A stretch of 6,197 nt of DNA from Desulfobacterales bacterium (GTDB taxonomy: Bacteria > Desulfobacterota > Desulfobacteria > Desulfobacterales > UBA5852). Location: positions 1 through 6,197 of the forward strand of contig JAERRP010000637.1 of assembly GCA_016735415.1 (NCBI GenBank), in the 5' to 3' direction. Position 1 is the first letter of the stretch. Every line of letters begins with the position of its first letter. Below are positions 1 through 5,511 of the stretch, one piece after another. Made by a program: the position numbers and the translations under genes. Below the pieces are notes generated by a model. The model was not told where the DNA came from and searched no databases. It worked only from the letters and a program-made list of their open reading frames with translations.

Positions 1-2
1 CG

Positions 3-272
3 GAAATTGGATTTTTCTACCGTGCCTATTTTCTTCAACCCCTGGGGCGCCTGGGACGGATCGCACTTGCCCATCTGGACCTCATGCGCCGTTATTTCCG
101 TTGGCCGGACCCCTTTGACGGCGGGTATCTGGCCCGCGAATTGCGGGACGGGCGGGGCGCCATGCTGTCCTTGGTGGAAAGCAACGCGTTTTATCGGCGC
201 TATGTCAAGTCCCAACAGGATCCGCTGGCATTTCTGATCGCGCTGCAGGGGCAGATCGAAAGGGCCATCTGA
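3..272 (+). pseudogene. plsB: N-terminal part of PlsB-type acyltransferase, cut off by in-frame TGA; 5' end outside window
   Basis: The frame is open from the left edge (first full codon at 3) for 89 codons and ends at TGA 270-272. It looks like the region of PlsB just before the catalytic domain rather than the end of a separate protein. The last residues (LQGQIERAI) continue in the same frame, without a gap, into LVPQLVFYNTGP, which resembles the E. coli PlsB stretch VQMVPVSVMFGRAP. The ATG at 84 is internal and has no visible ribosome binding site. Any product would lack the acyltransferase domain and should be inactive. The alternative is an unrelated protein ending here, but the seamless in-frame continuation argues against that. 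The true gene start is not in the window. Confidence 0.6.
270..272 (+). other. In-frame TGA interrupting the plsB reading frame
   Basis: The codons before (ending in ...RAI) and after (LVPQLVFYN...) are in the same frame and both resemble PlsB. TGA ends the gene normally at 2331-2333, so a recoded genetic code is unlikely. A single base substitution or a sequencing error is the simplest reading. Confidence 0.6.
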
Positions 273-332
273 CTGGTTCCCCAGCTGGTTTTCTACAACA
301 CCGGGCCGGTAACGACCCATAAATCGCCGTTT

Positions 333-2333
333 ATGGGCTCCGACCCCAATCCCGGTTTGCTTCGGCGGCTGTGGAAAATGATATTCACCCCGGAAAAGAT
401 TTTGGTGGAGATTTCCGAACCGGTCAGCATTTCTGCTTTCCTGAAACAGATGGATGCCCGCTCCGGGGGCGGGGCCCAGGCCGATCTGGTCCTGCGCCAC
501 CAACTGCTGGACCGGATCACCCGCCATCGGCAAAGCATCACCGGCCCGATTCTCAAACCAGCCGAAGAAATCCGGCAGCACATCCTGACCAACGATCAGT
601 TGCAGAACTTCATGCAATCCTACGCCCGGCGGCGAAAGAAGACCATTCCACAGGTGCACCGGGAGGCCCTCAAATACGTGGACGAAATCGCCGCCCGTCC
701 AAACCCCTGGATGGTCAAACTGGGTCTGGGGCTGGTGCACGGGCTGCTAAACGCCATGTTCGACGGCCTGTCTTTCAACAGCGACGGCTTCAATGCCGCC
801 CGCCGGGCTTCGCGTGAAGGGCCGCTGATCCTGATCCCCTGCCACAAAAGTCACTTCGATTATCTGGTGCTGTCGCACATCATGCAGCGCAACAACATGC
901 CCTGCCCGCACGTTTTCGCCGGCCACAATCTGTCCTTCTGGCCGGTGGGGCCTTTTTTTCGGCGGGTCGGGGCGTTTTTCGTGCGGCGCTCCTTCTCGGG
1001 GGCCGTGCTTTACGCCCGGGTGTTCTCCGAATATATTCGTATGCTTCTGGGGCAGGGTTTTAATATTGAAGTCTTCATCGAGGGCACGCGCAGTCGCAAC
1101 GGCAAGCTGCTGCTGCCCAAACTGGGGATGCTTTCCATCATTCTGAATGCGGTTCACCAGGGCGCCTGTGAACACCTGGCCTTCGTGCCGATCTATGTGG
1201 GTTACGACCGGGTGCCCGAGGAAGGGGCCTATCTCCATGAGGTGGAAGGCGGGCAGAAGGCGCCTGAATCCTTCTGGCAGTTTGTCAGGGCCCGGCGCCT
1301 GCTGAAAAAGCGCTTCGGCAAGATTTACATCAAGTTCTGCGATCCCGTTCGTTTGCGGGATCTGGAGAACGAATACGGCTCGCGTGTGCGCGATATGCGC
1401 GCCAAAGAGCTGCGCACGCTGACTCGCGATCTGGGCAATCGGGTGCTGCAGGCCATTGACCACCAGACGGTGGTAACCCCGCAGGCCCTCGTGGCGGCGG
1501 CGCTGTTGAACCGCCCTCACAAAATCATCAGCCAGGATCAGATCGATTTCCAAATCGACACCTTTATGGCTTATCTCGACGCGCGCCGGAGCACCTGTGC
1601 GGAGACGCTGGTGTACGATGCCCGGCATGCGGTGACCCATATCCTGAAGCATTTTATTCAGCAGAAGTATATCAAGCCGTTCACCGCCAACAGTCAGGAC
1701 GCCGATAACGGTGGGCACTATCAGGTCAACCCCGCCAAACGCAGTGCGATGGATTATTACAAGAACAATTGTATCGCTCCTTTTGTGCCAGCCGCCCTGA
1801 CCGCCATTGCTATTCTGGCCGCGGACGCCTTCCAGTTTACATCCCGGGACCTGCAGGTCCGCTTCGCTTTTCTCCTGCTTCTGTTTCAGAACGAATTCAG
1901 TCTCGGCAGCGAAGGAGCCCCGGAAACCAGTATTCGCAAAACGCTCAAAACCTTTATGGAGGACGCCATCGTGGTGCCCCATCCGACGCTGCCCGAGGCC
2001 TATAACCTGACTTCCGAGGGCTATCGCAAGCTCAAGAGTTTTGCCGGTTTTCTGTCCCCTCTGTTTGAATCCTATCTGGTGGTTCTGACCTACTTTCAGA
2101 ACACCGTTGCGGACAAACACGACCCGACCCAGCGCCTCAAACAGATCCAGGGTATGGGCGCCAAAATGTACAAACAGCAGGCGATCGTACACAAGGAGGC
2201 CCTCTCCAAGGTCAACTATCTCAATGCCGTCGATTATTGTCTCAAAAACGGTATTCGTGGCCGGGATGATAAGGACCGGCTGGAAGACCATATGAGGATC
2301 GTCAAGGAATGCATGAAACAGCTCCCGCTTTGA
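333..2333 (+). CDS. plsB: Glycerol-3-phosphate acyltransferase (PlsB family), catalytic and C-terminal part
   Basis: PlsB moves a fatty acyl group from acyl-ACP or acyl-CoA to the sn-1 position of glycerol-3-phosphate at the inner face of the cytoplasmic membrane, the first step of phospholipid synthesis. Counting from ATG 333, the acyltransferase blocks appear in order: HKSHFD with the catalytic His171-X4-Asp176 pair, GPFFRRVGAFFVRR at 206-219, FIEGTRSR with Glu250-Gly251, and VPIYVGY around Pro286. A long helical C-terminal half follows (AMDYYKNN near 470), as in E. coli PlsB (about 807 residues). This 666-residue piece is shorter because its N-terminal part lies upstream of the TGA at 270-272. 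The frame is open back to 273, and ATG 333 has no Shine-Dalgarno sequence, so it is probably an internal Met rather than a natural start. If translated alone it keeps all catalytic motifs but lacks the N-terminal region. Family assignment is firm; functionality is uncertain. Confidence 0.9.
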   Translation: MGSDPNPGLLRRLWKMIFTPEKILVEISEPVSISAFLKQMDARSGGGAQADLVLRHQLLDRITRHRQSITGPILKPAEEIRQHILTNDQLQNFMQSYARRRKKTIPQVHREALKYVDEIAARPNPWMVKLGLGLVHGLLNAMFDGLSFNSDGFNAARRASREGPLILIPCHKSHFDYLVLSHIMQRNNMPCPHVFAGHNLSFWPVGPFFRRVGAFFVRRSFSGAVLYARVFSEYIRMLLGQGFNIEVFIEGTRSRNGKLLLPKLGMLSIILNAVHQGACEHLAFVPIYVGYDRVPEEGAYLHEVEGGQKAPESFWQFVRARRLLKKRFGKIYIKFCDPVRLRDLENEYGSRVRDMRAKELRTLTRDLGNRVLQAIDHQTVVTPQALVAAALLNRPHKIISQDQIDFQIDTFMAYLDARRSTCAETLVYDARHAVTHILKHFIQQKYIKPFTANSQDADNGGHYQVNPAKRSAMDYYKNNCIAPFVPAALTAIAILAADAFQFTSRDLQVRFAFLLLLFQNEFSLGSEGAPETSIRKTLKTFMEDAIVVPHPTLPEAYNLTSEGYRKLKSFAGFLSPLFESYLVVLTYFQNTVADKHDPTQRLKQIQGMGAKMYKQQAIVHKEALSKVNYLNAVDYCLKNGIRGRDDKDRLEDHMRIVKECMKQLPL

Positions 2334-2336
2334 AAT

Positions 2337-2376
2337 CCGGGCCCATTGACAGATGCGCCCGGCCCCTTAGTCTTTT
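2337..2376 (+). terminator. Weak candidate terminator after plsB
   Basis: CCGGGC (2337-2342) can pair with GCCCGG (2357-2362) over a 14-base loop just after the plsB stop. A TTTT run follows at 2373-2376. The T run is short and sits about 10 bases past the stem, so this is a weak call. Confidence 0.3.
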
Positions 2377-2396
2377 GTATCGCCCAAGCCCAATAT

Positions 2397-2402
2397 GAAA
2401 GG
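2397..2402 (+). promoter_or_regulatory. Ribosome binding site for the AsmA-like gene
   Basis: GAAAGG lies 10 bases before ATG 2413. The earlier in-frame ATG at 2395 has no such site, so 2413 is the better start. Confidence 0.5.
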
Positions 2403-2412
2403 CGCTTTCCTT

Positions 2413-2850
2413 ATGAAGAGACTGGTCCTGATCGGATGTGCTCTTGTGCTGGTGGTGATGGCGATCGTCTTTTTGGGCCTGTCCAACCTGGGCCCGATCA
2501 TCAAGAAAGCCGTGAATACTTACGGGCCTCAAATTACGCAAACCGAGGTGCGCTTAGGGGATGCCGGCGTCTCTGTGTTTACCGGGGAAGTCAAGCTCAA
2601 AGAATTTCTTCTGGGAAATCCTAAAGGTTTTTCTTCGCCCCAGGCTCTGGGTCGGCAGCATTTATGTCAACCTGGATGAGAAATCACTGACCGGCAACCC
2701 CATTGTCATCGAGAAGATCGAAGTTGTGGCCCCGGATTGAAAGAAATGGGGGTTACCGTGGAGGGCGTCAAGATCAAGCCGCGCGACGACGAAACCCGGA
2801 AGGACCTTAAAGGGGTCAAAGATGCGGTCAAAGGTTTGCTGGGCGACTAG
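2413..2850 (+). pseudogene. AsmA-like small membrane protein, degraded (frameshift plus internal deletion)
   Basis: Three pieces of one protein can be read. The first, from ATG 2413, starts with KR and a hydrophobic anchor (about residues 4-24). It continues into a typical small AsmA-like pattern (SNLGPIIKKAV..YG..ITQTEV, then LGNPKGFSSPQAL). Around 2649 the frame slips by one, and the second piece (VGSIYVNLDEKSLTGNP, then VIEKIEVVAPD) runs to TGA 2738-2740. The third, back in the first frame from about 2737, reads KEMGVTVEGVKIKPRDD and ends in KGLLGD at TAG 2848-2850. The stretch expected between VVAPD and KEMG, on the order of 100 residues in relatives I recall, is missing. Left unbroken, the first frame stops at 2677-2679. 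AsmA-like proteins are anchored in the inner membrane and face the periplasm; the exact role of this small type is unknown to me. It was probably co-transcribed with the MATE gene 13 bases downstream. Confidence 0.65.
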
Positions 2851-2863
2851 CCCCGGGGAATCC

Positions 2864-3236
2864 ATGGGAAGCGCCACCCAATCGCACCCCTTTGTGCTTG
2901 CAGCCCATTCCACCCTGATCCCGATGTCCCTCCCGGTATTGATTTCCCTGGCGGCCGAGCCCATTACGGGGGCGGCTGATACAGCTTTCGTGGCCCGTCT
3001 GGGCGCTCCTGCACTGGCCGCCCTCGGGGTCGGCACGACCCTTCTGTCCGGGGTATTTTCTGGCCGTTTTCCTGCTGGACCCCGGCCGCCCGAACGCCCT
3101 GGTATGGCTGGGGGTGATCACCGGCGGCTGGGTGACGTTGCGGGCCCTGTTCGGTATCCTGCGCATCTGGCCCGGTGTGGGCAACAGCCCCCTGGCCATC
3201 GAAACAAATCTTCCGGTTCCCAATCGACACGAATAG
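2864..3236 (+). pseudogene. MATE-family efflux protein remnant: N- and C-terminal ends joined, middle deleted
   Basis: From ATG 2864 the frame encodes about 65 residues typical of the first transmembrane helices of MATE/DinF-type exporters: SLPVLISLAAEPITGAADTA, then FVARLGAPALAALGVGTTLL and SGVF. Near 3053-3060 MATE-like sequence jumps to a different frame (codons from 3057). There it reads FLAVFLLDPGRPNALVWLGV, then ITGGWVTLRALFGILRIWPG, ending at TAG 3234-3236. This resembles the last helix and tail of the same family. MATE exporters have about 12 helices and 440-460 residues, so roughly 330 residues are missing and the joint is out of frame. Intact members use ion gradients to export drugs and metabolites across the inner membrane; this one cannot work. 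Read straight through, the first frame runs with non-MATE sequence to 3322. The start has only a weak GGGGAA upstream. Confidence 0.7.
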
Positions 3237-3259
3237 AAAGGGCGGCGCAACCGAAGGGC

Positions 3260-3310
3260 GTCGATGACTCGACTTCAGTGGAAATCCGTGATAGGCAACC
3301 CTTTACGGAT
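3260..3310 (+). other. Two hairpins in the fabI leader
   Basis: GTCGA (3260-3264) pairs with TCGAC (3269-3273) around a TGAC loop. ATCCGT (3284-3289) pairs with ACGGAT (3305-3310), and AGG/CCT (3293-3295, 3300-3302) can pair inside that loop. No T run follows, so these are not classical terminators. They may be RNA structure ahead of fabI or the 3' end of the decayed MATE transcript. No riboswitch class is recognisable. Confidence 0.3.
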
Positions 3311-3340
3311 GGATGTCTCTAAAATGGATCCGATCGGAGG

Positions 3341-3346
3341 GGAAGG
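3341..3346 (+). promoter_or_regulatory. Strong ribosome binding site for fabI
   Basis: GGAAGG, inside the purine-rich run 3336-3350, lies 8 bases before ATG 3355. It selects this start over the in-frame ATG at 3313, which would add 14 residues with no homology to FabI. Confidence 0.7.
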
Positions 3347-3354
3347 AAAAGCAA

Positions 3355-4254
3355 ATGCTATCGATTGATCTCGAGGGGCGGCATGCCCTTGTTGCCGGGG
3401 TTGCGGACGACAAGGGTTACGGGTTTGCCATTGCCAAGGCATTGATCGAGGCCGGTGCCCGGGTCAGCGTCGGTACCTGGCCGCCGACATGGAACATTTT
3501 TAAAAAACTGCTGGCGCGCGGTAAACTCGACCCGTCGCGGCGCCTCAGCAACGGTGAACTCCTCGAATTTGAAAATATCTACCCGCTGGACGCCGCCTTC
3601 GACACAATGGAAGACGTGCCGGAAGAGATCAAGACCAACAAGCGCTACAAGGATATCGGCGATTACACCCTGGAGGGTCTGGTTAAATGCCTAAAGTGCG
3701 ATGGCAGCGACCCGCCGCTGGATATCGTGGTGCATTCGCTGGCCAACGGGCCGGAAGTCCAGAATCCCCTCCTGGAAACCAGCCGCAGCGGCTATCTGGC
3801 GGCCGTTAGCGTGAGTGCTTACTCCCTCGTTGCCATGGTGCGCCGGTTGGCACCGTTGATGGCCCCCGGGGGGGCCTTTCTGGCCCTGAGCTATCTGGCC
3901 GGCCAGCGGGTCATTCCGGGATATGGCGGGGGGATGAGTTCGGCCAAGGCCGCCCTGGAAAGCGATGTGCGTGTTCTGGCGCACGAGGCCGGCCGACGGT
4001 ACCAGGTCCGGGTGAACTGCATTTCGGCCGGTCCCTTGGCATCACGGGCGGCCGCTGCCATCGGCGCCATCGACCGCATGGTGGCATACGTATCGCAGAA
4101 TGCCCCTCTGGGCGATAAACTGACCGCTCCCGAGGTCGGTCAGACCGCCGCATTCCTGTGCAGCCCTCTGGCCAGCGGTATCACCGGAACAGTGCTGTAT
4201 GTGGATAAAGGCTATCACGCCATGGGCATGCCACGTGATCAATCTTTACTTTAG
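3355..4254 (+). CDS. fabI: Enoyl-[acyl-carrier-protein] reductase (NADH), plant/chlamydia-type FabI
   Basis: FabI reduces trans-2-enoyl-ACP to acyl-ACP with NAD(P)H, the last step of each fatty acid elongation round, in the cytosol as a tetramer. The 299-residue protein starts MLSIDLEGRHALVAG, with the nucleotide-binding glycine pattern G15-x5-G21-x-G23 (GVADDKGYG). TWPPTWNIFKKLLARGKL and the following segment to about residue 100 form the extra region seen in plant, apicomplexan and chlamydial enzymes but absent from the 262-residue E. coli FabI. HSLANGPEV is at 127-135. The active site is Tyr180 (SYLAGQR), Tyr190 and Lys198 in GYGGGMSSAK, with the seven-residue Tyr-Lys spacing of plant enzymes. 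ISAGPLASRAA and the SPLASGITG...YVDKG tail are also conserved. Nothing is broken, in contrast to the genes on either side. The start is fixed by the ribosome binding site at 3341-3346. A TAAAAT at 3320-3325 has no matching -35 box, so the promoter is unknown. Confidence 0.95.
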   Translation: MLSIDLEGRHALVAGVADDKGYGFAIAKALIEAGARVSVGTWPPTWNIFKKLLARGKLDPSRRLSNGELLEFENIYPLDAAFDTMEDVPEEIKTNKRYKDIGDYTLEGLVKCLKCDGSDPPLDIVVHSLANGPEVQNPLLETSRSGYLAAVSVSAYSLVAMVRRLAPLMAPGGAFLALSYLAGQRVIPGYGGGMSSAKAALESDVRVLAHEAGRRYQVRVNCISAGPLASRAAAAIGAIDRMVAYVSQNAPLGDKLTAPEVGQTAAFLCSPLASGITGTVLYVDKGYHAMGMPRDQSLL

Positions 4255-4383
4255 GGCTCGCGAAAAAATAACGTACATTTTAAGCGCCGATGCATTCCAC
4301 CCGGCGGCGTTACAAAAGCTCGGAATAGGCCGGCTATTCCTGCGCTTTCGCGCCTTGCCTGGCGGACTTACGCGAGTAAAAAA
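4255..4383 (+). repeat. Hairpin-rich intergenic segment, possible dispersed repeat
   Basis: This non-coding stretch holds GGAATAG (4322-4328) and CTATTCC (4334-4340) around a GCCGG loop, followed at once by GCGC-TTTC-GCGC (4342-4353). CGCCG (4285-4289) can pair with CGGCG (4305-4309). The arrangement is unlike the neighbouring coding DNA and resembles short repeats scattered between genes of related genomes. Only one copy is in the window, so repeat status is a guess. It directly abuts the broken edge of a gene remnant. Confidence 0.3.
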
Positions 4384-4470
4384 ATCGGAGACCGCCAGGG
4401 AAACTGGAAAGTTTACCTGCAGGACAAGGCCGACCAGATCCTGGGAACGGTCCAGTTTGTGGTTGAATAG
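4384..4470 (+). pseudogene. C-terminal remnant of a lost gene
   Basis: The last 28 codons before TAG 4468-4470 read IGDRQGNWKVYLQDKADQIL and then GTVQFVVE. The alternating hydrophobic pattern, with GNWKV and a final xVQFVVE, looks like the closing beta strands of a small secreted or membrane-attached domain of the DUF2914 kind (G-W-x-V ... G ... F-x-V). No start codon or preceding domain is present: upstream is the hairpin-rich segment, then fabI. The stop overlaps the GTG start of the next gene (TAGTG), the kind of junction seen between coupled genes of one operon. I infer that a gene once lay here in operon with the GGDEF gene and lost its 5' part. The family is tentative, and chance coding of so short a piece cannot be excluded. 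Confidence 0.45.
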
Positions 4471-5318
4471 TGGTCGACATGCGTGACTTGACCGAAGGGC
4501 AGCAGAAGACCGTCATCCTGGCTATTGGCATCGCCTCGGCCGCCGTGATAGCCGTGCTCGACTATTTGGCGGGAATCCGCTATTCCTTGGCAATTGTTTA
4601 TCTGCTGCCCCTTTACTTCGTTACCCTTCAGGGGGGCCGTGGGCCCGGCCTGAGCCTGGCGCTGGTCTGTGCCGGTTTCCAATGGGCGGCCGCGCATTAT
4701 GCCGGTGGGCATCGCCTGACGCTGCCCGAGGCCTTGTGGTTGCATGCCTCCCGGGGGGCGCTCTACATTTTCTGTGCCATTCTGCTGGCCCGCATGCAGA
4801 AGGCTCTCTCACGTACCCGGGCCCTTTCCCTGACGGACTTCCTGACCGGCGCTTTGAACAGCCGGGCGCTTTACAATCTGATGGAAAACGAGCACCGCCA
4901 GATGAGGCGTTACGGCCGACCGCTGACGCTTGTGTATATCGGGATCGACAATTTCAAGATGGTCAACAGCCGCTTTGGACACACCGTGGGCGATACCCTG
5001 CTGCGTAAGGTGGCCCGTACAATGATGCGCTACCTGCGGGCCACGGATCGGGTGGCACGCCTGGGTGGGGATGAGTACATCATCCTGCTGTCCGAAACCG
5101 ACCAGGACGCGGCCCGGGTGGTCATCCCTAAAATATGCGACCGGTTGGCCGACCTGATGAAAGACAACCGCTGGCCGGTGACCCTCAGTGTGGGCGTGGT
5201 GACCTTTTTTACGGCGCCCAAGTTGCCGCGTGAGATGATCCGGGCTTCGGAACGGCTGATGCGGGCGGTAAAAAAGGCGGGCAAGAATAATGTACTTTAT
5301 GCTTCCTTTCACGGATAG
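4470..5318 (+). CDS. Membrane GGDEF-domain protein (diguanylate cyclase family), possibly inactive
   Basis: The 282-residue protein has four predicted membrane helices (about 14-33, 39-54, 60-78, 89-107) followed by a single GGDEF domain (about 119-279). Active members join two GTP into cyclic di-GMP. The domain opens with LTDFLTGALNSRAL and has GGDEY at 199-203, an acceptable variant, with Glu202 kept. An RATD inhibitory-site motif (190-193) sits the usual five residues before GGDEY. Guanine-binding Asn166 and Asp175 (GHTVGD) are present. However, the usual DIDxFK metal site reads GIDNFK: the first Asp, a Mg2+ ligand in PleD (Asp327), is Gly158. The following ND is NS. Activity is therefore doubtful; it could act as a c-di-GMP receptor through the RxxD site. 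GTG 4470 overlaps the upstream stop; ATG 4479, three codons in, is equally possible, and neither has a clear Shine-Dalgarno sequence. The short N-terminal sensor region matches no named sensory domain I can recognise. Confidence 0.88.
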   Translation: MVDMRDLTEGQQKTVILAIGIASAAVIAVLDYLAGIRYSLAIVYLLPLYFVTLQGGRGPGLSLALVCAGFQWAAAHYAGGHRLTLPEALWLHASRGALYIFCAILLARMQKALSRTRALSLTDFLTGALNSRALYNLMENEHRQMRRYGRPLTLVYIGIDNFKMVNSRFGHTVGDTLLRKVARTMMRYLRATDRVARLGGDEYIILLSETDQDAARVVIPKICDRLADLMKDNRWPVTLSVGVVTFFTAPKLPREMIRASERLMRAVKKAGKNNVLYASFHG

Positions 5319-5401
5319 GGCCCATCGGCCAAGGGCGTCTTTCGGCCTATCGTAGCGTTCTCGACTGGAACACAAAACCATCCGTGCGGATAGACACCGG
5401 T

Positions 5402-5420
5402 GGGTTCAGGCACCCTTTTT
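5402..5420 (+). terminator. Weak candidate terminator after the GGDEF gene
   Basis: GGGT (5402-5405) can pair with ACCC (5412-5415), followed directly by TTTTT (5416-5420) and an A/T-rich stretch. The stem is only four pairs. It lies between convergent genes, where a terminator is expected. A second inverted pair, GATAGGGCC (5314-5322) with GGCCTATC (5344-5351), lacks a T run. Confidence 0.35.
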
Positions 5421-5511
5421 ATATAGAGCGTTGTTTCGCACCCATGATAATCGCGATGAGCTGTTCTTGATAGATTGTCGTTCCTGCGAAATCCCGGGTT
5501 CTGAAAGCGAG

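Noticed and set aside
270..310. TGA at 270 as a selenocysteine codon, with small hairpins just downstream (CTGG/CCAG at 273-284, ACCGG/CCGGT near 299-309)
   Set aside because: PlsB has no known selenocysteine, and the downstream structures lack the bacterial SECIS form with a GGUC-like loop. A substitution is simpler.
747..2291. A long open frame (514 codons) on the minus strand inside plsB
   Set aside because: It is antisense to clearly conserved PlsB sequence, shows no recognisable domain, and is expected from codon bias in GC-rich DNA.
2864..3322. A single intact protein reading from the MATE-like start through to 3322
   Set aside because: After about 3058 this frame is low-complexity Arg/Pro/Gly-rich sequence with no family resemblance, while another frame carries the MATE C-terminus.
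3297..3325. TAAAAT at 3320-3325 as a -10 box for fabI
   Set aside because: No acceptable -35 hexamer occurs 16-18 bases upstream, so I do not call a promoter.
5474..5511. Resemblance to the common intergenic repeat of the form GTCGTTCCTGCGAAA
   Set aside because: Only the first part matches and the inverted second half is degenerate; one short copy is not enough to call a repeat.
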